Source: Streptomyces cadmiisoli
GTDB taxonomy: Bacteria > Actinomycetota > Actinomycetes > Streptomycetales > Streptomycetaceae
Reading direction: 5' to 3'
Assembly (NCBI RefSeq): GCF_003261055.1
Contig: NZ_CP030074.1
Span: 434,001 to 498,000 of the forward strand
DNA: 64,000 nt
How positions within the stretch are numbered: position 1 is the stretch's first letter; every line of letters starts with the position of its first letter. Of this stretch, positions 33,159 to 41,695 are shown piece by piece. Below the pieces are notes generated by a model. The model saw only the letters and a program-made list of their open reading frames with translations, made no database searches and was not told the DNA's origin. The translations under genes were made by a program, and so were the position numbers.

Positions 33159-33181
33159 CGTCACCGTCCCAACAGGTGACG
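33159..33181 (+). promoter_or_regulatory. Inverted repeat in the dipZ promoter
   Basis: CGTCACC (33159-33165) and GGTGACG (33175-33181) are perfect inverted arms nine bases apart, 34 bases before the TTG start. A TTGACA at 33130-33135 with TATGTC about 19 bases on could be the promoter, leaving the repeat just downstream as an operator. Confidence 0.4.
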
Positions 33182-33215
33182 TAGTCGTCCTCGTTGGTCA
33201 CGTCTGGAGACTGAC

Positions 33216-34895
33216 TTGCTCACGCTGATACTGATCGGACTGGTCGGCGGCTTCGTCACCGCGATCTCGCCGTGCGTCCTGCCCGTCCTGCCCGTGGTCT
33301 TCCTCTCCGGCGGTGTGTCCTCCACACCGGGGGAGCCGGGCCCGGCCCGCAGAAGCAGGCCCTACGCCGTGATGGCCGGACTCGTCGTCAGCTTCAGCCT
33401 GATCACGCTGTTCGGCACCCTCGTGCTCGGCGCGCTGCCGCTGCCCAAGGACATCATCCGCTGGGTCGGCCTCGCGGTGCTGCTCCTGCTCGGCGCGGCC
33501 ATGATGTTCCCGGCGGTACAGGACCTGCTGGAACGGCCGTTCGCCCGGGTCGGACAGCGGCAGGTCGGCGCGCGCAGCGGGTTCCTGCTCGGACTCGCCC
33601 TCGGCGCGGTGTACGTACCGTGCGCGGGACCCGTCCTCGCCGCCATCACCGTCGCGGGCGCCACCCAGCGGATCGGCGCCGAAACGGTCGCCCTCGCCGT
33701 CGCCTTCGCGGTCGGTACGGCGATCCCGCTGCTGTTCTTCGCCCTCGCCGGGCGGCGCATCGCCGAACGCGTGCGCGCGTTCCGCAAGCGGCAGCGGCGC
33801 GTCAGGTTCGTCGCCGGACTCACCTTCGTCGTCCTCGCCTTCGGCCTCACCTTCAACCTCACCGACGTACTCCAGCGTTCCGTCCCCGACTACACCGCCC
33901 GCGTCAACAAGGCGATCGCCGGCGCCGACCTCGGCGACGTGCTCGGCACGGGCGGCAACGGGGAACTGGGCCGGTGCGCGTCGCTGGCCTCGACCGAACT
34001 GGCCGACTGCGGTCCGGCTCCCGAGGTGTCCGGGATCCAGCAGTGGCTGAACACTCCGGACGGCGCGCCCGTGACCAAGATGTCGCTGGCCGGCAAGGTC
34101 GTCCTGGTCGACTTCTGGGCGTACTCCTGCATCAACTGCCACCGCGCCATCGAGCACGTCAACGCCTGGCACGAGAAGTACGCGTCCCAGGGACTGGTCG
34201 TCCTCGGTGTGCACAGCCCCGAGTACGCGTTCGAGCACGAACCCCGCAACGTGCGGGCCGGCGCCGAACGCCTGGGCATCAAGTACCCGATCGCCCTCGA
34301 CAACGAGTTCACCACCTGGGACAACTTCGGCAACAACGCCTGGCCCACCGAATACCTCATCGACGCCCAAGGACGCGTGCGGCACGTCGCCGTCGGCGAG
34401 GGCAACTACGCCGACCGCGAATCGCTCATCCGCCAACTGCTGGCCGACGCGCGCCCCGGCGCCCAACTGCCGCCCGCAACGGACGTACCCGACGACACCC
34501 CGACCGTCCGGCTGACCCCCGAGATCGGCCTCGGGGCGGGGCGCACCTACGCCCTCGCGAACGGAAGCCTGTCCGAAGGCACCCACCGCTTCACGTACCC
34601 GTCGCAGCTCGTGCCGGGCCAGTTCGCCCTGGACGGCACCTGGGACGTCGGACGCGAGTCACTGACCAGCGGCCGGAACGCCGGGATCAAGCTGAACTTC
34701 TTCGCCCGCGACGTCCACCTCAACGTCGGTGGCAGCGGCACCGTCACCGCGACCGTCGACGGGAAGACCACCACCCACACGGTCTCGGGCGCGCCCAACA
34801 TCTACCGCCTGGTCACCGGCAACGAACCACGCGAGGGCGTCGTCACGGTGACCCTCTCACCGGGGCTGAGCGCCTACTCCTTCACCTTCGGCTGA
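33216..34895 (+). CDS. dipZ: DipZ-type fusion of CcdA thiol transporter and thioredoxin-like domain
   Basis: Membrane thiol-disulfide protein of 559 aa. The N-terminal CcdA/DsbD membrane domain has SPCVLPVLPVVFLSGGV with Cys 20 and the partner YVPCAGPVLAAITVAG near 133, in about six membrane segments. An extracytoplasmic TlpA-like thioredoxin domain follows (about 265-410) with redox motif YSCINCHRAIEHV near 304-307, DNEFTTWDNFGNNAWPTEYL, and then a C-terminal beta-rich domain (about 415-559). Electrons pass from cytoplasmic thioredoxin to exported proteins or cytochrome c. The start is TTG 33216 after CTGGAG. A strong terminator follows. Confidence 0.93.
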   Translation: MLTLILIGLVGGFVTAISPCVLPVLPVVFLSGGVSSTPGEPGPARRSRPYAVMAGLVVSFSLITLFGTLVLGALPLPKDIIRWVGLAVLLLLGAAMMFPAVQDLLERPFARVGQRQVGARSGFLLGLALGAVYVPCAGPVLAAITVAGATQRIGAETVALAVAFAVGTAIPLLFFALAGRRIAERVRAFRKRQRRVRFVAGLTFVVLAFGLTFNLTDVLQRSVPDYTARVNKAIAGADLGDVLGTGGNGELGRCASLASTELADCGPAPEVSGIQQWLNTPDGAPVTKMSLAGKVVLVDFWAYSCINCHRAIEHVNAWHEKYASQGLVVLGVHSPEYAFEHEPRNVRAGAERLGIKYPIALDNEFTTWDNFGNNAWPTEYLIDAQGRVRHVAVGEGNYADRESLIRQLLADARPGAQLPPATDVPDDTPTVRLTPEIGLGAGRTYALANGSLSEGTHRFTYPSQLVPGQFALDGTWDVGRESLTSGRNAGIKLNFFARDVHLNVGGSGTVTATVDGKTTTHTVSGAPNIYRLVTGNEPREGVVTVTLSPGLSAYSFTFG

Positions 34896-34924
34896 CAGGG
34901 CCGTTCGCCCGGTCGTTCCGTCCA

Positions 34925-34963
34925 CGGTGGGTGGGCCTGCGAGCATCGCAGGCCCACCCACCG
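34925..34963 (+). terminator. Rho-independent terminator of dipZ
   Basis: CGGTGGGTGGGCCTGCGA at 34925-34942 pairs perfectly over 18 bases with 34946-34963 around GCA and is followed by ATTTTCT, a proper U tract for this GC-rich genome. Confidence 0.88.
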
Positions 34964-34991
34964 ATTTTCTGTGCCGCGGCATCAGGCCACA

Positions 34992-35045
34992 CCACCCCTG
35001 CTGCCGTGGTACCGGGGGCCACCCCTGCTGCCGTGGCACCGGGGG
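34992..35045. repeat. 27-bp tandem repeat, two copies
   Basis: Copies at 34992-35018 and 35019-35045 begin CCACCCCTGCTGCCGTGG and end ACCGGGGG, differing at one base (T/C). Confidence 0.85.
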
Positions 35046-35289
35046 ACACCCTCTCTCGACAGCACCCGGCGGAGCCTGACGGTGACCCGCCGAAACCTGC
35101 CGGATCGGGGCGGCCAGCTCCTCTACCAGCCGCGATGCCACCGCTGGCCCCATCCGTCCAGGGCCTGTTGAGGCCACCCGGAACAGGACGATCAAGACCT
35201 GGGCCTCGGCCAGACTAGGACGTGCCGACCAGCACTTCCCCCCCACGCCCTCAGTTCCACCACCACCCAAGGGCGCCGCCGTCCGCCGA

Positions 35290-35345
35290 AGACCGGGACA
35301 CCCAGACCGGGACACCCAGACCGGGACACCCAGATCGGGCATCCC
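35290..35345. repeat. 14-bp tandem repeat, four copies
   Basis: The unit AGACCGGGACACCC repeats exactly three times at 35290, 35304 and 35318, with a fourth, diverged copy (AGATCGGGCATCCC) at 35332-35345. The array lies 125 bases before the GTG at 35470. Confidence 0.9.
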
Positions 35346-35469
35346 TCCCGTGGGCACCCACGTCCGGCTGCGCAAGCCCGTCCCGCGGAGTCCCACCCCG
35401 ACCGAACGACGGCAGCCACCCGCGCAGACCCCTGAACACGCACACCGAGACCACCTGCAAGGAGTCCTC

Positions 35470-36711
35470 GTGATCGCCGTCCCCGAACCGGACCTCACCG
35501 AGCGCGAACTGATCGAGAGGGCCGTGGCGATGCGGTCCACGCTGCTCGAACGGCAGGCGGAGACCGAGCGGTTGACCGTCTACCCGAAGGAGACCCACGA
35601 GGACTTCCTCCGGGCGGGCTTCTACCGGACGCTGCAACCGCGCAGGTACGGCGGCTACGAGTTCGACGTGTCGACCTTCTACCGCGTCGTCACCGAGGTC
35701 ACGCGCGGCTGCCCGTCCACCGGCTGGGCCCTGTCCCTCTCCTCCGCCCACGTCCTCCAGGTCGCCTCGTTCTTCGGGGAGCAGGCCCAGGACGAACTCT
35801 TCGGCGACGACGGCGACTTCCGGGCCGCCAGCACCATCGCCCCCATCGGGATGGCCGTGCCCGACGGCGACGGACACATCACCCTCGACGGCACCTGGCC
35901 CTACTCCTCCGGCTCCCCGTACGCCACCCACTACCTCGCGCAGACGTTCCGGGCCCCCGCGAACCCGGGGGACCGGCCGGGACCGCCCGTCCTGTTCGTC
36001 GCGCCGCGCTCCGCCTGGACGCTCCTGGACGACTGGTACGGCACCCTCGGCCTGCGCGGCAGCGGCTCCAACAGCCTCCGCTTCGACAAGGCCCGCGTGC
36101 CCGACCACCACACCCTGGACGGGGTCCTGCTCGCCCTGCCCGTGGAGGGCGGCACGGTCGGCTCACAACTGCACGGCCAGTCGATGTACGCGGGGTGCCC
36201 GGGAAGCTTCTTCCAGGGTGAGATGGCCGCCCTGCTGATCGGCACCGCGTACGCCGCCGCCGACGAGTACACCCGGATCATCTCCGAGCGGCGCCTCGTC
36301 ATGGACCCGACCCACACCCGCGCCGACCTGCACGACTACCAGCGCCACCTCGGCGAGGCCCTCGCCGCCATCAACACGGCCGACGCCGCGATGCGCGCCA
36401 CCGCCGCCGACTGGACGCGGGCCTGCGCCGACAACGTGTCGGGCCGGGCCCCCTTCACCACCGCCGACGACGACCGGTTCTCGCTCGTCTACCTCAACGC
36501 CGGGCGCATGGCCTGGGACGCGCTGCAAGGCATCCTGTTCCGTACGGCGGGCTCCCGCCACGCGCGCAACGGCGAGCGCATGCAGCGCTACTTCCGGGAC
36601 GCCGCGACGATGTGGACGCACGTCTGCTCCACGATGTCCGAGCCGCTGGCCCGCCGCGTCGGCCGCGCCCGCCTCGGCCTGCCGACGGAGGACATCCCAC
36701 TGGTCTCGTGA
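35470..36711 (+). CDS. Acyl-CoA dehydrogenase-fold flavin monooxygenase (group D type)
   Basis: Flavin-dependent protein of 413 aa. The N-terminus (ERELIERAVAMRSTLLERQA) and RAGFYRTLQPRRYGGYEFD match the first helical domain of HsaA/HpaB-like oxygenases; the beta domain includes TRGCPSTGWALSLSSAHVLQ, GTWPYSSGSPYATHYL and LGLRGSGSNSLRFDKARVP, which is the usual final-strand motif (GTGS-like). The C-terminal helices include FRTAGSRHARNGERMQRYFR and WTHVCSTM. Such enzymes use reduced flavin to hydroxylate phenols or other substrates rather than desaturate acyl-CoA. The reductase partner is not adjacent. GTG 35470 follows AAGGAG with a short gap. Confidence 0.88.
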   Translation: MIAVPEPDLTERELIERAVAMRSTLLERQAETERLTVYPKETHEDFLRAGFYRTLQPRRYGGYEFDVSTFYRVVTEVTRGCPSTGWALSLSSAHVLQVASFFGEQAQDELFGDDGDFRAASTIAPIGMAVPDGDGHITLDGTWPYSSGSPYATHYLAQTFRAPANPGDRPGPPVLFVAPRSAWTLLDDWYGTLGLRGSGSNSLRFDKARVPDHHTLDGVLLALPVEGGTVGSQLHGQSMYAGCPGSFFQGEMAALLIGTAYAAADEYTRIISERRLVMDPTHTRADLHDYQRHLGEALAAINTADAAMRATAADWTRACADNVSGRAPFTTADDDRFSLVYLNAGRMAWDALQGILFRTAGSRHARNGERMQRYFRDAATMWTHVCSTMSEPLARRVGRARLGLPTEDIPLVS

Positions 36712-36765
36712 GCCGCTGAGCCGCCTATGCTCCCTGATCGGCAGGTTCGTGGGAGAGGGCTGGCG

Positions 36766-37017
36766 ATGTGGGACGGGATCGAGCTGTGGCTGCGTAAGGC
36801 GGGCGGCTTGCTGCTGCTCGGTGTGGTCATGATCGGATACGCGCTCCATCGCGACGGGTGGTGGCTGCCGTGGCGCGTGACAGTCCTTCTCTCCGGCATC
36901 GTGGCTCTGGTGAGTTCCGCTGCCGAGACGCGGAAGCTGATCCGCAGCCGGGAATCGGCCGAGACGGCATTGGATCGCCTCGAGGCAGCCGAACGCGGGG
37001 AGGGCGAAGGTCACTGA
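36766..37017 (+). CDS. Small two-segment membrane protein
   Basis: Hypothetical protein of 83 aa with two hydrophobic segments (AGGLLLLGVVMIGYAL and VTVLLSGIVALVSSAAE) and a charged C-terminal helix (RKLIRSRESAETALDRLEAA) that could form a coiled coil. The start ATG 36766 has GGGAGAGG nearby; a start at 36727 is in frame. No family is recognised. It lies 54 bases after the monooxygenase and 40 before the nitronate monooxygenase, so it may be co-transcribed with them. Confidence 0.6.
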   Translation: MWDGIELWLRKAGGLLLLGVVMIGYALHRDGWWLPWRVTVLLSGIVALVSSAAETRKLIRSRESAETALDRLEAAERGEGEGH

Positions 37018-37057
37018 GTCGGTGGTCGACGACCGAGGGCATCCCCATGATGGGCTC

Positions 37058-38041
37058 ATGGCCTTGTCGACGGAGTTGACGCGGTTGTTGGGAGTGCGGC
37101 ACCCGATCGTGCTGGCGCCGATGGGCGGTTCGGCCGGGGGTGCGCTGGCCGCCGCCGTGTCCCGGGCGGGCGGTCTCGGTCTGCTGGGCGGTGGTTCCGG
37201 GGACCGGGCGTGGCTGGAGCGGGAGTTGCCGATCGTCGCGGACGGCACCGACCGGCCCTGGGGTGTGGGCTTTCTGACCTGGGCGGTCGATGCCGGTGCG
37301 CTGGAGCAGGTGCTGGAGTTCGGTCCGGCGGCGGTGATGCTGTCCTTCGGTGACCCGGCCCCGTTCGTCGACCGGATCCGGCGGTCGGACGCGGTTCTGA
37401 TCGTTCAGGTGACCGATCTCGAGGAGGCCCGGCGAGCGGTGGAGGCGGGCGCCGACGTCATCGTTGCGCAGGGGACGGAAAGCGGCGGTCACGGCGCCCG
37501 TCGTGGGCGGTCCACGCTTCCGTTCGTGCCGCTCGTCGTGGACCTCGCGGGACCCGTACCGGTCCTGGCCGCCGGTGGGATCGCCGATGGCCGCGGCGTC
37601 GCCGCGGCCCTGGCCCTGGGCGCCGCGGGAGCTGTCATCGGCACCCGGTTCCAGGCCACGACCGAGGCCCTGGTCGACCCGTCCGTCGGCAAGGCCCTTG
37701 TCGACGGACGCGGCCAGGACACCGAACGCAGCAGTGTGCTGGACATCGTCCGCGGCGCGAGCTGGCCGATCGAGAAGTACACGGCCCGTACGCTCGGCCA
37801 TCCCCATCTGGACCGGTGGCGCGGCCGGGAGGCTGAGCTGGCCGGCGACCCCCGGGCTCGTCAGGACTATCAGGACGATGTGGCACGAGGGGTGATTCCG
37901 CCCCTGCCCGTCTGGGCGGGTGAGGGCGTCGACCTCATCACCGATCTGCCGTCCGCGGCGGACCTGGTCACCACACTCGCGGCTCAGGCCGAGGACGCGC
38001 TGACCTGGGCCGGACGGCTCCGGCCGGACAATCGACCGTGA
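37058..38041 (+). CDS. Nitronate monooxygenase (2-nitropropane dioxygenase family)
   Basis: FMN-dependent TIM-barrel enzyme of 327 aa expected to oxidise alkyl nitronates. The opening LGVRHPIVLAPMGGSAGG, substrate-pocket stretch EAGADVIVAQGTESGGHGAR with the catalytic-type His, the FMN phosphate loop VPVLAAGGIADGRGVAAAL and ALGAAGAVIGTRFQAT are all present. ATG 37058 begins the barrel; the in-frame start at 37022 adds about 12 unrelated residues. It is the last gene of the rightward group and is followed by a convergent terminator. Confidence 0.9.
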   Translation: MALSTELTRLLGVRHPIVLAPMGGSAGGALAAAVSRAGGLGLLGGGSGDRAWLERELPIVADGTDRPWGVGFLTWAVDAGALEQVLEFGPAAVMLSFGDPAPFVDRIRRSDAVLIVQVTDLEEARRAVEAGADVIVAQGTESGGHGARRGRSTLPFVPLVVDLAGPVPVLAAGGIADGRGVAAALALGAAGAVIGTRFQATTEALVDPSVGKALVDGRGQDTERSSVLDIVRGASWPIEKYTARTLGHPHLDRWRGREAELAGDPRARQDYQDDVARGVIPPLPVWAGEGVDLITDLPSAADLVTTLAAQAEDALTWAGRLRPDNRP

Positions 38042-38127
38042 GCCCGGGGCTGGGGCCGCGAACGCCGTCGAGCTGACAGCCGTCGCCGCCGTCGCCCCGC
38101 GTGAGGGACGCCGCCGAAACGCGGAAT

Positions 38128-38167
38128 CCGGGTGACCGACCCCGTATGAACGGAGTCGGTCCCCCGG
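38128..38167. terminator. Convergent terminator between the nitronate monooxygenase and the ABC-2 permease
   Basis: Arms 38128-38145 and 38150-38167 pair at 16 of 18 positions around ATGA (core GACCGAC with GTCGGTC). It lies between the ends of two convergent genes. Confidence 0.6.
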
Positions 38168-38193
38168 ACCCGTACCGACCGGGCCTTCTCCCG

Positions 38194-38985
38194 CTACTGC
38201 GGGTCGCGGTCGAACAGCGACTTGGACCAGAAGTAGCCGAGTGCGGCCAGCCCCAGGCACCATGCGACGGCCAGCCACCCGTTGTGGCCGATCTCGGTGC
38301 CGAGCAGCAGTCCGCGCAGGGTCTCGATGGCCGGGGTGAACGGCTGGTACTCGGCGATCGGCTGGAACCAGCCCGGCATCGCGTCGACGGGGACGAAGGC
38401 GCTGGAGATCAGGGGCAGGAACACCAGGGGCAGCGCGTTGTTGCTGGCTGCTTCGGCGTTCGGGCTGACCATGCCCATCCCGACGGCGATCCAGGTGAAG
38501 GCCAGCGCGAACAGGGCGAGCAGCCCGAACGCGGCGAGCCATTCCAGGACGGTGGCGTCCGTGGAGCGGAATCCGACGGCGACGGCGACGGCGCCGACGA
38601 GGACGACACTGCTGACCGCTTGCAGCACGCTGCCGGTGACATGCCCGATGAGTACGGAGCCGCGGTGGATCGCCATGGTGCGGAACCGGGCGGTGATGCC
38701 CTCGGTCATGTCGTTGGAGACGGACACCGCGGCACCGACGAGGGTGCTGCCGATGGTCATCAGCAGGATGCCGGGGACGAGATACGCGACGTACTCGGAC
38801 CGGTCGGCGCCGCCGCCCCCGATGCCCGCGCTCATCACGTCTCCGAAGACGTACACGAAGAGCAGCAGCAGGACGATCGGCGTGAGCAGGAGGTTCAGGG
38901 TCAGCGACGGGTAGCGGCGCGCGTGCAGCAGGTTGCGCCGCAACATGGTGGAGGAGTCGCGCAGAGCGTGGGAGGCGGAGCTCAT
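38194..38985 (-). CDS. ABC-2 type permease, DrrB-like
   Basis: Membrane subunit of 263 aa. Six hydrophobic segments follow a basic N-terminal helix (LRRNLLHARRYPSLTLNLLL), and the EAASNNALPLVFLPLISSAF stretch is the ABC-2 permease pattern seen in DrrB. The start ATG 38985 overlaps the ATPase stop by four bases. With the ATPase it forms a drug or lipid exporter of the daunorubicin-resistance type. Confidence 0.92.
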   Translation of the reverse strand: MSSASHALRDSSTMLRRNLLHARRYPSLTLNLLLTPIVLLLLFVYVFGDVMSAGIGGGGADRSEYVAYLVPGILLMTIGSTLVGAAVSVSNDMTEGITARFRTMAIHRGSVLIGHVTGSVLQAVSSVVLVGAVAVAVGFRSTDATVLEWLAAFGLLALFALAFTWIAVGMGMVSPNAEAASNNALPLVFLPLISSAFVPVDAMPGWFQPIAEYQPFTPAIETLRGLLLGTEIGHNGWLAVAWCLGLAALGYFWSKSLFDRDPQ

Positions 38986-40025
38986 CGGGCAGTCTCCTTG
39001 AAGTTGTTCGGCCGGCTGGGCTCGTGGGGCTGGTTCGGTTCGTTCGCCTGGTTCGGCACGGTGGAGCCGGTCAGAGCGAAGAAGACGTCGTTGAGGTCGG
39101 GGGTGTGGACCGTGAGTTCGTCGGCCTCGATGCCGGCGGAGTCCAGCCAGTCGAGGAGGGAGCGCAGCTCCCGCTGGCCGCCGTCGCTCGGGATCCGCAG
39201 GGCCAGGGCGTCGTCGTCCCGGGTCGTCTCGTGCAGGGTGTCGGCAGCGGCCCGGTACACGGCGGGGTCGGAGAACCGGAGCCTGATGTGCCCGCCCGGG
39301 ATCTGCCGCTTCAGCTCGTCGGCGGTGCCTTCGGCGGCGATCCGGCCGTTGCTGAGCACCGCGATGCGGTCGGCGAGTTCGTCGGCTTCCTCCAGGTACT
39401 GGGTGGTGAGGAAGACCGTCACGCCGTCGGAGACCAGCTCGCGGATGATCCCCCACATGGTGTGGCGGGAGCGGGGGTCGAGGCCGGTGGTCGGCTCGTC
39501 GAGGAAGATGATCCGCGGGTTGCCGACCAGGGTCATGGCGATGTCCAGGCGGCGCTTCATGCCGCCGGAGTAGGTGTGGGCGGGCTTCTTCGCGGCGTCG
39601 GTGAGGTCGAAGCGCTCCAGCAGTTCGGCGGTGACGCGCCGCCCCTCCGCCTTCGGCAGGTGGTGCAGGTCCGCCATGAGGAGCATGTTCTCCTCGCCGG
39701 TGATCAGCCCGTCCACGGCGGAGAACTGCCCGGTCACACCGATCGCGGCGCGCACCTTGTCCGGTGATGCGCCGACGTCGTGGCCGGCGACCTGGGCCTG
39801 TCCGCCGTCGGCGGTGATGAGCGTGGAGAGGATCTTCACGACGGTGGTCTTGCCGGCGCCGTTCGGTCCGAGCAGGGCGAACACGGACCCGGCGGGGATA
39901 CGCAGGTCGATGCCGTCGAGGACGGTCTTGTCGCCGTAGGACTTGCGCAGGCCGACGGTGGTGACGGCGGCCGGCGAGGAGTGAGTGCCCTTCCGACTGG
40001 ACGTGGGCATGACAGAAGAAGGCAT
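38982..40025 (-). CDS. ABC transporter ATP-binding protein, DrrA-like
   Basis: ATPase of 347 aa. Walker A GPNGAGKTT near 54-62, the Q-loop GVTGQFSAVDGLITGEEN as in DrrA, signature YSGGMKRRLDIA, Walker B IIFLDEPTTGLDPRSR and a C-terminal region typical of the daunorubicin-resistance group (LNDVFFALTG near 325). The C-terminal tail repeats NQ/EPNQP. ATG 40025 follows GGAGGG; an in-frame ATG at 40010 is possible. Upstream short repeats rich in GAGGTGCC separate it from a DUF4097 gene read in the same direction. Confidence 0.92.
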   Translation of the reverse strand: MPSSVMPTSSRKGTHSSPAAVTTVGLRKSYGDKTVLDGIDLRIPAGSVFALLGPNGAGKTTVVKILSTLITADGGQAQVAGHDVGASPDKVRAAIGVTGQFSAVDGLITGEENMLLMADLHHLPKAEGRRVTAELLERFDLTDAAKKPAHTYSGGMKRRLDIAMTLVGNPRIIFLDEPTTGLDPRSRHTMWGIIRELVSDGVTVFLTTQYLEEADELADRIAVLSNGRIAAEGTADELKRQIPGGHIRLRFSDPAVYRAAADTLHETTRDDDALALRIPSDGGQRELRSLLDWLDSAGIEADELTVHTPDLNDVFFALTGSTVPNQANEPNQPHEPSRPNNFKETAR

Positions 40026-40054
40026 GGGGCCCTCCGTTGAAGGCTGAAGTGGGT

Positions 40055-40140
40055 GGGGGTGGGCGCCGCTTGAGGTGCCGTCGTTTGGGGTGACGCCGCA
40101 TGAGGTGCCGGCACATGAGGTGCCGGCGTTCAGGGGCGTA
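40055..40140. repeat. Imperfect short repeats containing GCCGC(T/A)TGAGGTGCCG
   Basis: Between the ABC ATPase and DUF4097 genes variants such as CCGCTTGAGGTGCCG, CCGCATGAGGTGCCG and CACATGAGGTGCCG recur at about 20-25 base steps. They may be slippage products or operator half-sites. Confidence 0.4.
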
Positions 40141-40202
40141 CGCCGCTTGAGGTGGTAGTGGTGCTCAAGGGCTCGCTCGCACGGCGTGAGGTGTGGTGAT
40201 GC

Positions 40203-41051
40203 TCAGGGCCTGGCGCGGCGGATGTCGATGTTGCCGTAGCGGGTACGGGCGTGGATCTTGACGGTACCCTCGGTCGTCTCAGGGGCGTCGGACACGTCGA
40301 GTGTGTTGCGGACCTGGCCGGAGCTCGCGCTGACGTCGAGCCAGGCGGCCGTGCCCTCGCGGACGCCGACCTGGATGGCCCCGTACGCCGTCTCCAACTG
40401 AACGGTGCCGCGGGCGACTTCACCGACACGCAGGGTGCCCTGGGCGGTCTTGGCGGTGACCGAGTCCTCGGCGCGGCGGATGTCGATGTCGCCGTTGGCG
40501 CCGCGCACCCGCAGCTCGCCGGTCGCGGCGTCGACGGTGGTGGTGCCGTGCGAGTTCTTCAGTACGGCGGGGCCGTCGACGAAGCCGACGCGCAGACTGC
40601 CGGAGCTGCTGGTGATCTCGGCCGAGCCTTCGACGCGGTCGACGGTGATCGAGCCGTGCGCCGCGGTGAGCTTCAGCGGGCCGGTCGTGTCGAGGCGGAC
40701 GTCGCCGGACGAGATCTTCACACCGACCTCGCCGAGACGGCCCTCGCCGAGCACCTGGACCCAGGCACCGGTCATGTCGACGCTCGATCCCGTGGGCAGT
40801 TCGACCGTCACATCGACGGTGCCGGTACGGCCGAGCCCGAAGAGATTGGGCTTGGGCGTCCTGACGGTCAGTACGCCGCTTCCGTACGTGACCTCTGTCT
40901 GGTCGGCCGTCCGCACGTCCAGGTCCTTCTTCGGGTCGCGGGGCCGCACCTCGACGACGGTGTCGGGGCGGTCGCCCGCGGTGAACTGGATGGATCCGGC
41001 CTCCACGTTCGCCGTGGCCGAGATCGGGGCGGGAGTGTCGAAAGTAGGCAT
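40203..41051 (-). CDS. DUF4097 family beta-helix protein
   Basis: Protein of 282 aa made almost entirely of short beta strands with repeated G-x-I/V-x-V-x turns (GSITVDRVEGSAEITSSSG, NGDIDIRRAEDSVTAKTAQG), the DUF4097 'putative adhesin' pattern. It lacks a signal peptide, so it probably stays in the cytoplasm. Function is unknown, though members often neighbour ABC exporters and regulators. ATG 41051 follows AGGAGG at a good distance. It lies 125 bases from the ribbon-helix-helix gene before it and 177 before the ABC genes after it, all leftward, so one operon is possible. Confidence 0.85.
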   Translation of the reverse strand: MPTFDTPAPISATANVEAGSIQFTAGDRPDTVVEVRPRDPKKDLDVRTADQTEVTYGSGVLTVRTPKPNLFGLGRTGTVDVTVELPTGSSVDMTGAWVQVLGEGRLGEVGVKISSGDVRLDTTGPLKLTAAHGSITVDRVEGSAEITSSSGSLRVGFVDGPAVLKNSHGTTTVDAATGELRVRGANGDIDIRRAEDSVTAKTAQGTLRVGEVARGTVQLETAYGAIQVGVREGTAAWLDVSASSGQVRNTLDVSDAPETTEGTVKIHARTRYGNIDIRRARP

Positions 41052-41176
41052 GGCTGTTCCGTCCTCCTGAGTCTGTGCGACGTCCCCGCTGGTGGGACGT
41101 GATGTCGGTGAAGTGGTGAGGGTGCCGTGGTGCGGGTGAAGTGGTGGCGGGTCAAGTGGCGCGCGCCGAGGAGCCG

Positions 41177-41695
41177 TCAGCGCACCCAGCCCGTGAAGCT
41201 CTGCCCGACGGACCGGGTCTTCTCCGCCGGCCGCGGCCGGGCACCGCCGTCGACCGCGGCCGACACGGCGCGCACCAGCCACGCGTTGACCGACAGGCCC
41301 TCGCGGGCCGCGGCCTCCTCGGCGCGGGCCTTGAGGTGGGCCGGCAGCCGCAGATTGACGCGGGCGGTGCCACCCTCGTCACCGTCGGCCGGCGCCGGGG
41401 CGGTGAACGGCTCGACGGGGGCGGCCGGTTCCGCGAGGGTGCCGGTGTCGGCGGGCGGCGGTGTCACCACGAAGTCGGGGTCGAGGCCCCGCAGCCGTAC
41501 GTCGACCGAGCCGGGGGCGAGTTCGCGGGTGATCTCGTCCATCGCGGCGGAGAGCACGTTGAGCATGGTCAGCCGGGTCGCCGACTCCAAGGGAGCGGTG
41601 AGCCTCTCCGCGAGCTCGCGCGCTTCGTCGCCGCCGGCCTCGGCGGCCACCGCGAGTTCGCGGCGGAGAGTGTCGACATACGGGGTGAGGTCCAT
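41177..41695 (-). CDS. Ribbon-helix-helix (HicB/Arc-type) regulator
   Basis: DNA-binding protein of 172 aa. The N-terminal 80 residues form charged helices (MDLTPYVDTLRRELAVAAEA) with little similarity to known domains. The C-terminal part has a ribbon-helix-helix (ARVNLRLPAHLKARAEEAAA, then EGLSVNAWLVRAVSAAV) near 118-155, as in HicB and toxin-antitoxin regulators. ATG 41695 is favoured over ATG 41731 because that one falls in the repeat array. It is first of the leftward genes (RHH, DUF4097, ABC). The 300 bases before it hold a dense array of TGGCRCC half-sites that it may bind. Confidence 0.8.
   Translation of the reverse strand: MDLTPYVDTLRRELAVAAEAGGDEARELAERLTAPLESATRLTMLNVLSAAMDEITRELAPGSVDVRLRGLDPDFVVTPPPADTGTLAEPAAPVEPFTAPAPADGDEGGTARVNLRLPAHLKARAEEAAAREGLSVNAWLVRAVSAAVDGGARPRPAEKTRSVGQSFTGWVR

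Larger units (their letters stand above)
34896..35469. other. Intergenic region with tandem repeats before the monooxygenase
   Basis: No gene is seen in these 574 bases. They contain the dipZ terminator, two copies of a 27-base unit and four copies of a 14-base unit. The ribosome binding site AAGGAG at 35459-35464 serves the next gene. Confidence 0.55.

Noticed and set aside
33272..35218. Long second plus-strand frame overlapping dipZ
   Set aside because: Arg/Pro/His-rich text in the wrong frame, and it would run through the dipZ terminator.
35290..35345. Short tandem repeats as a CRISPR array
   Set aside because: Units are adjacent with no spacers and no cas genes are present.
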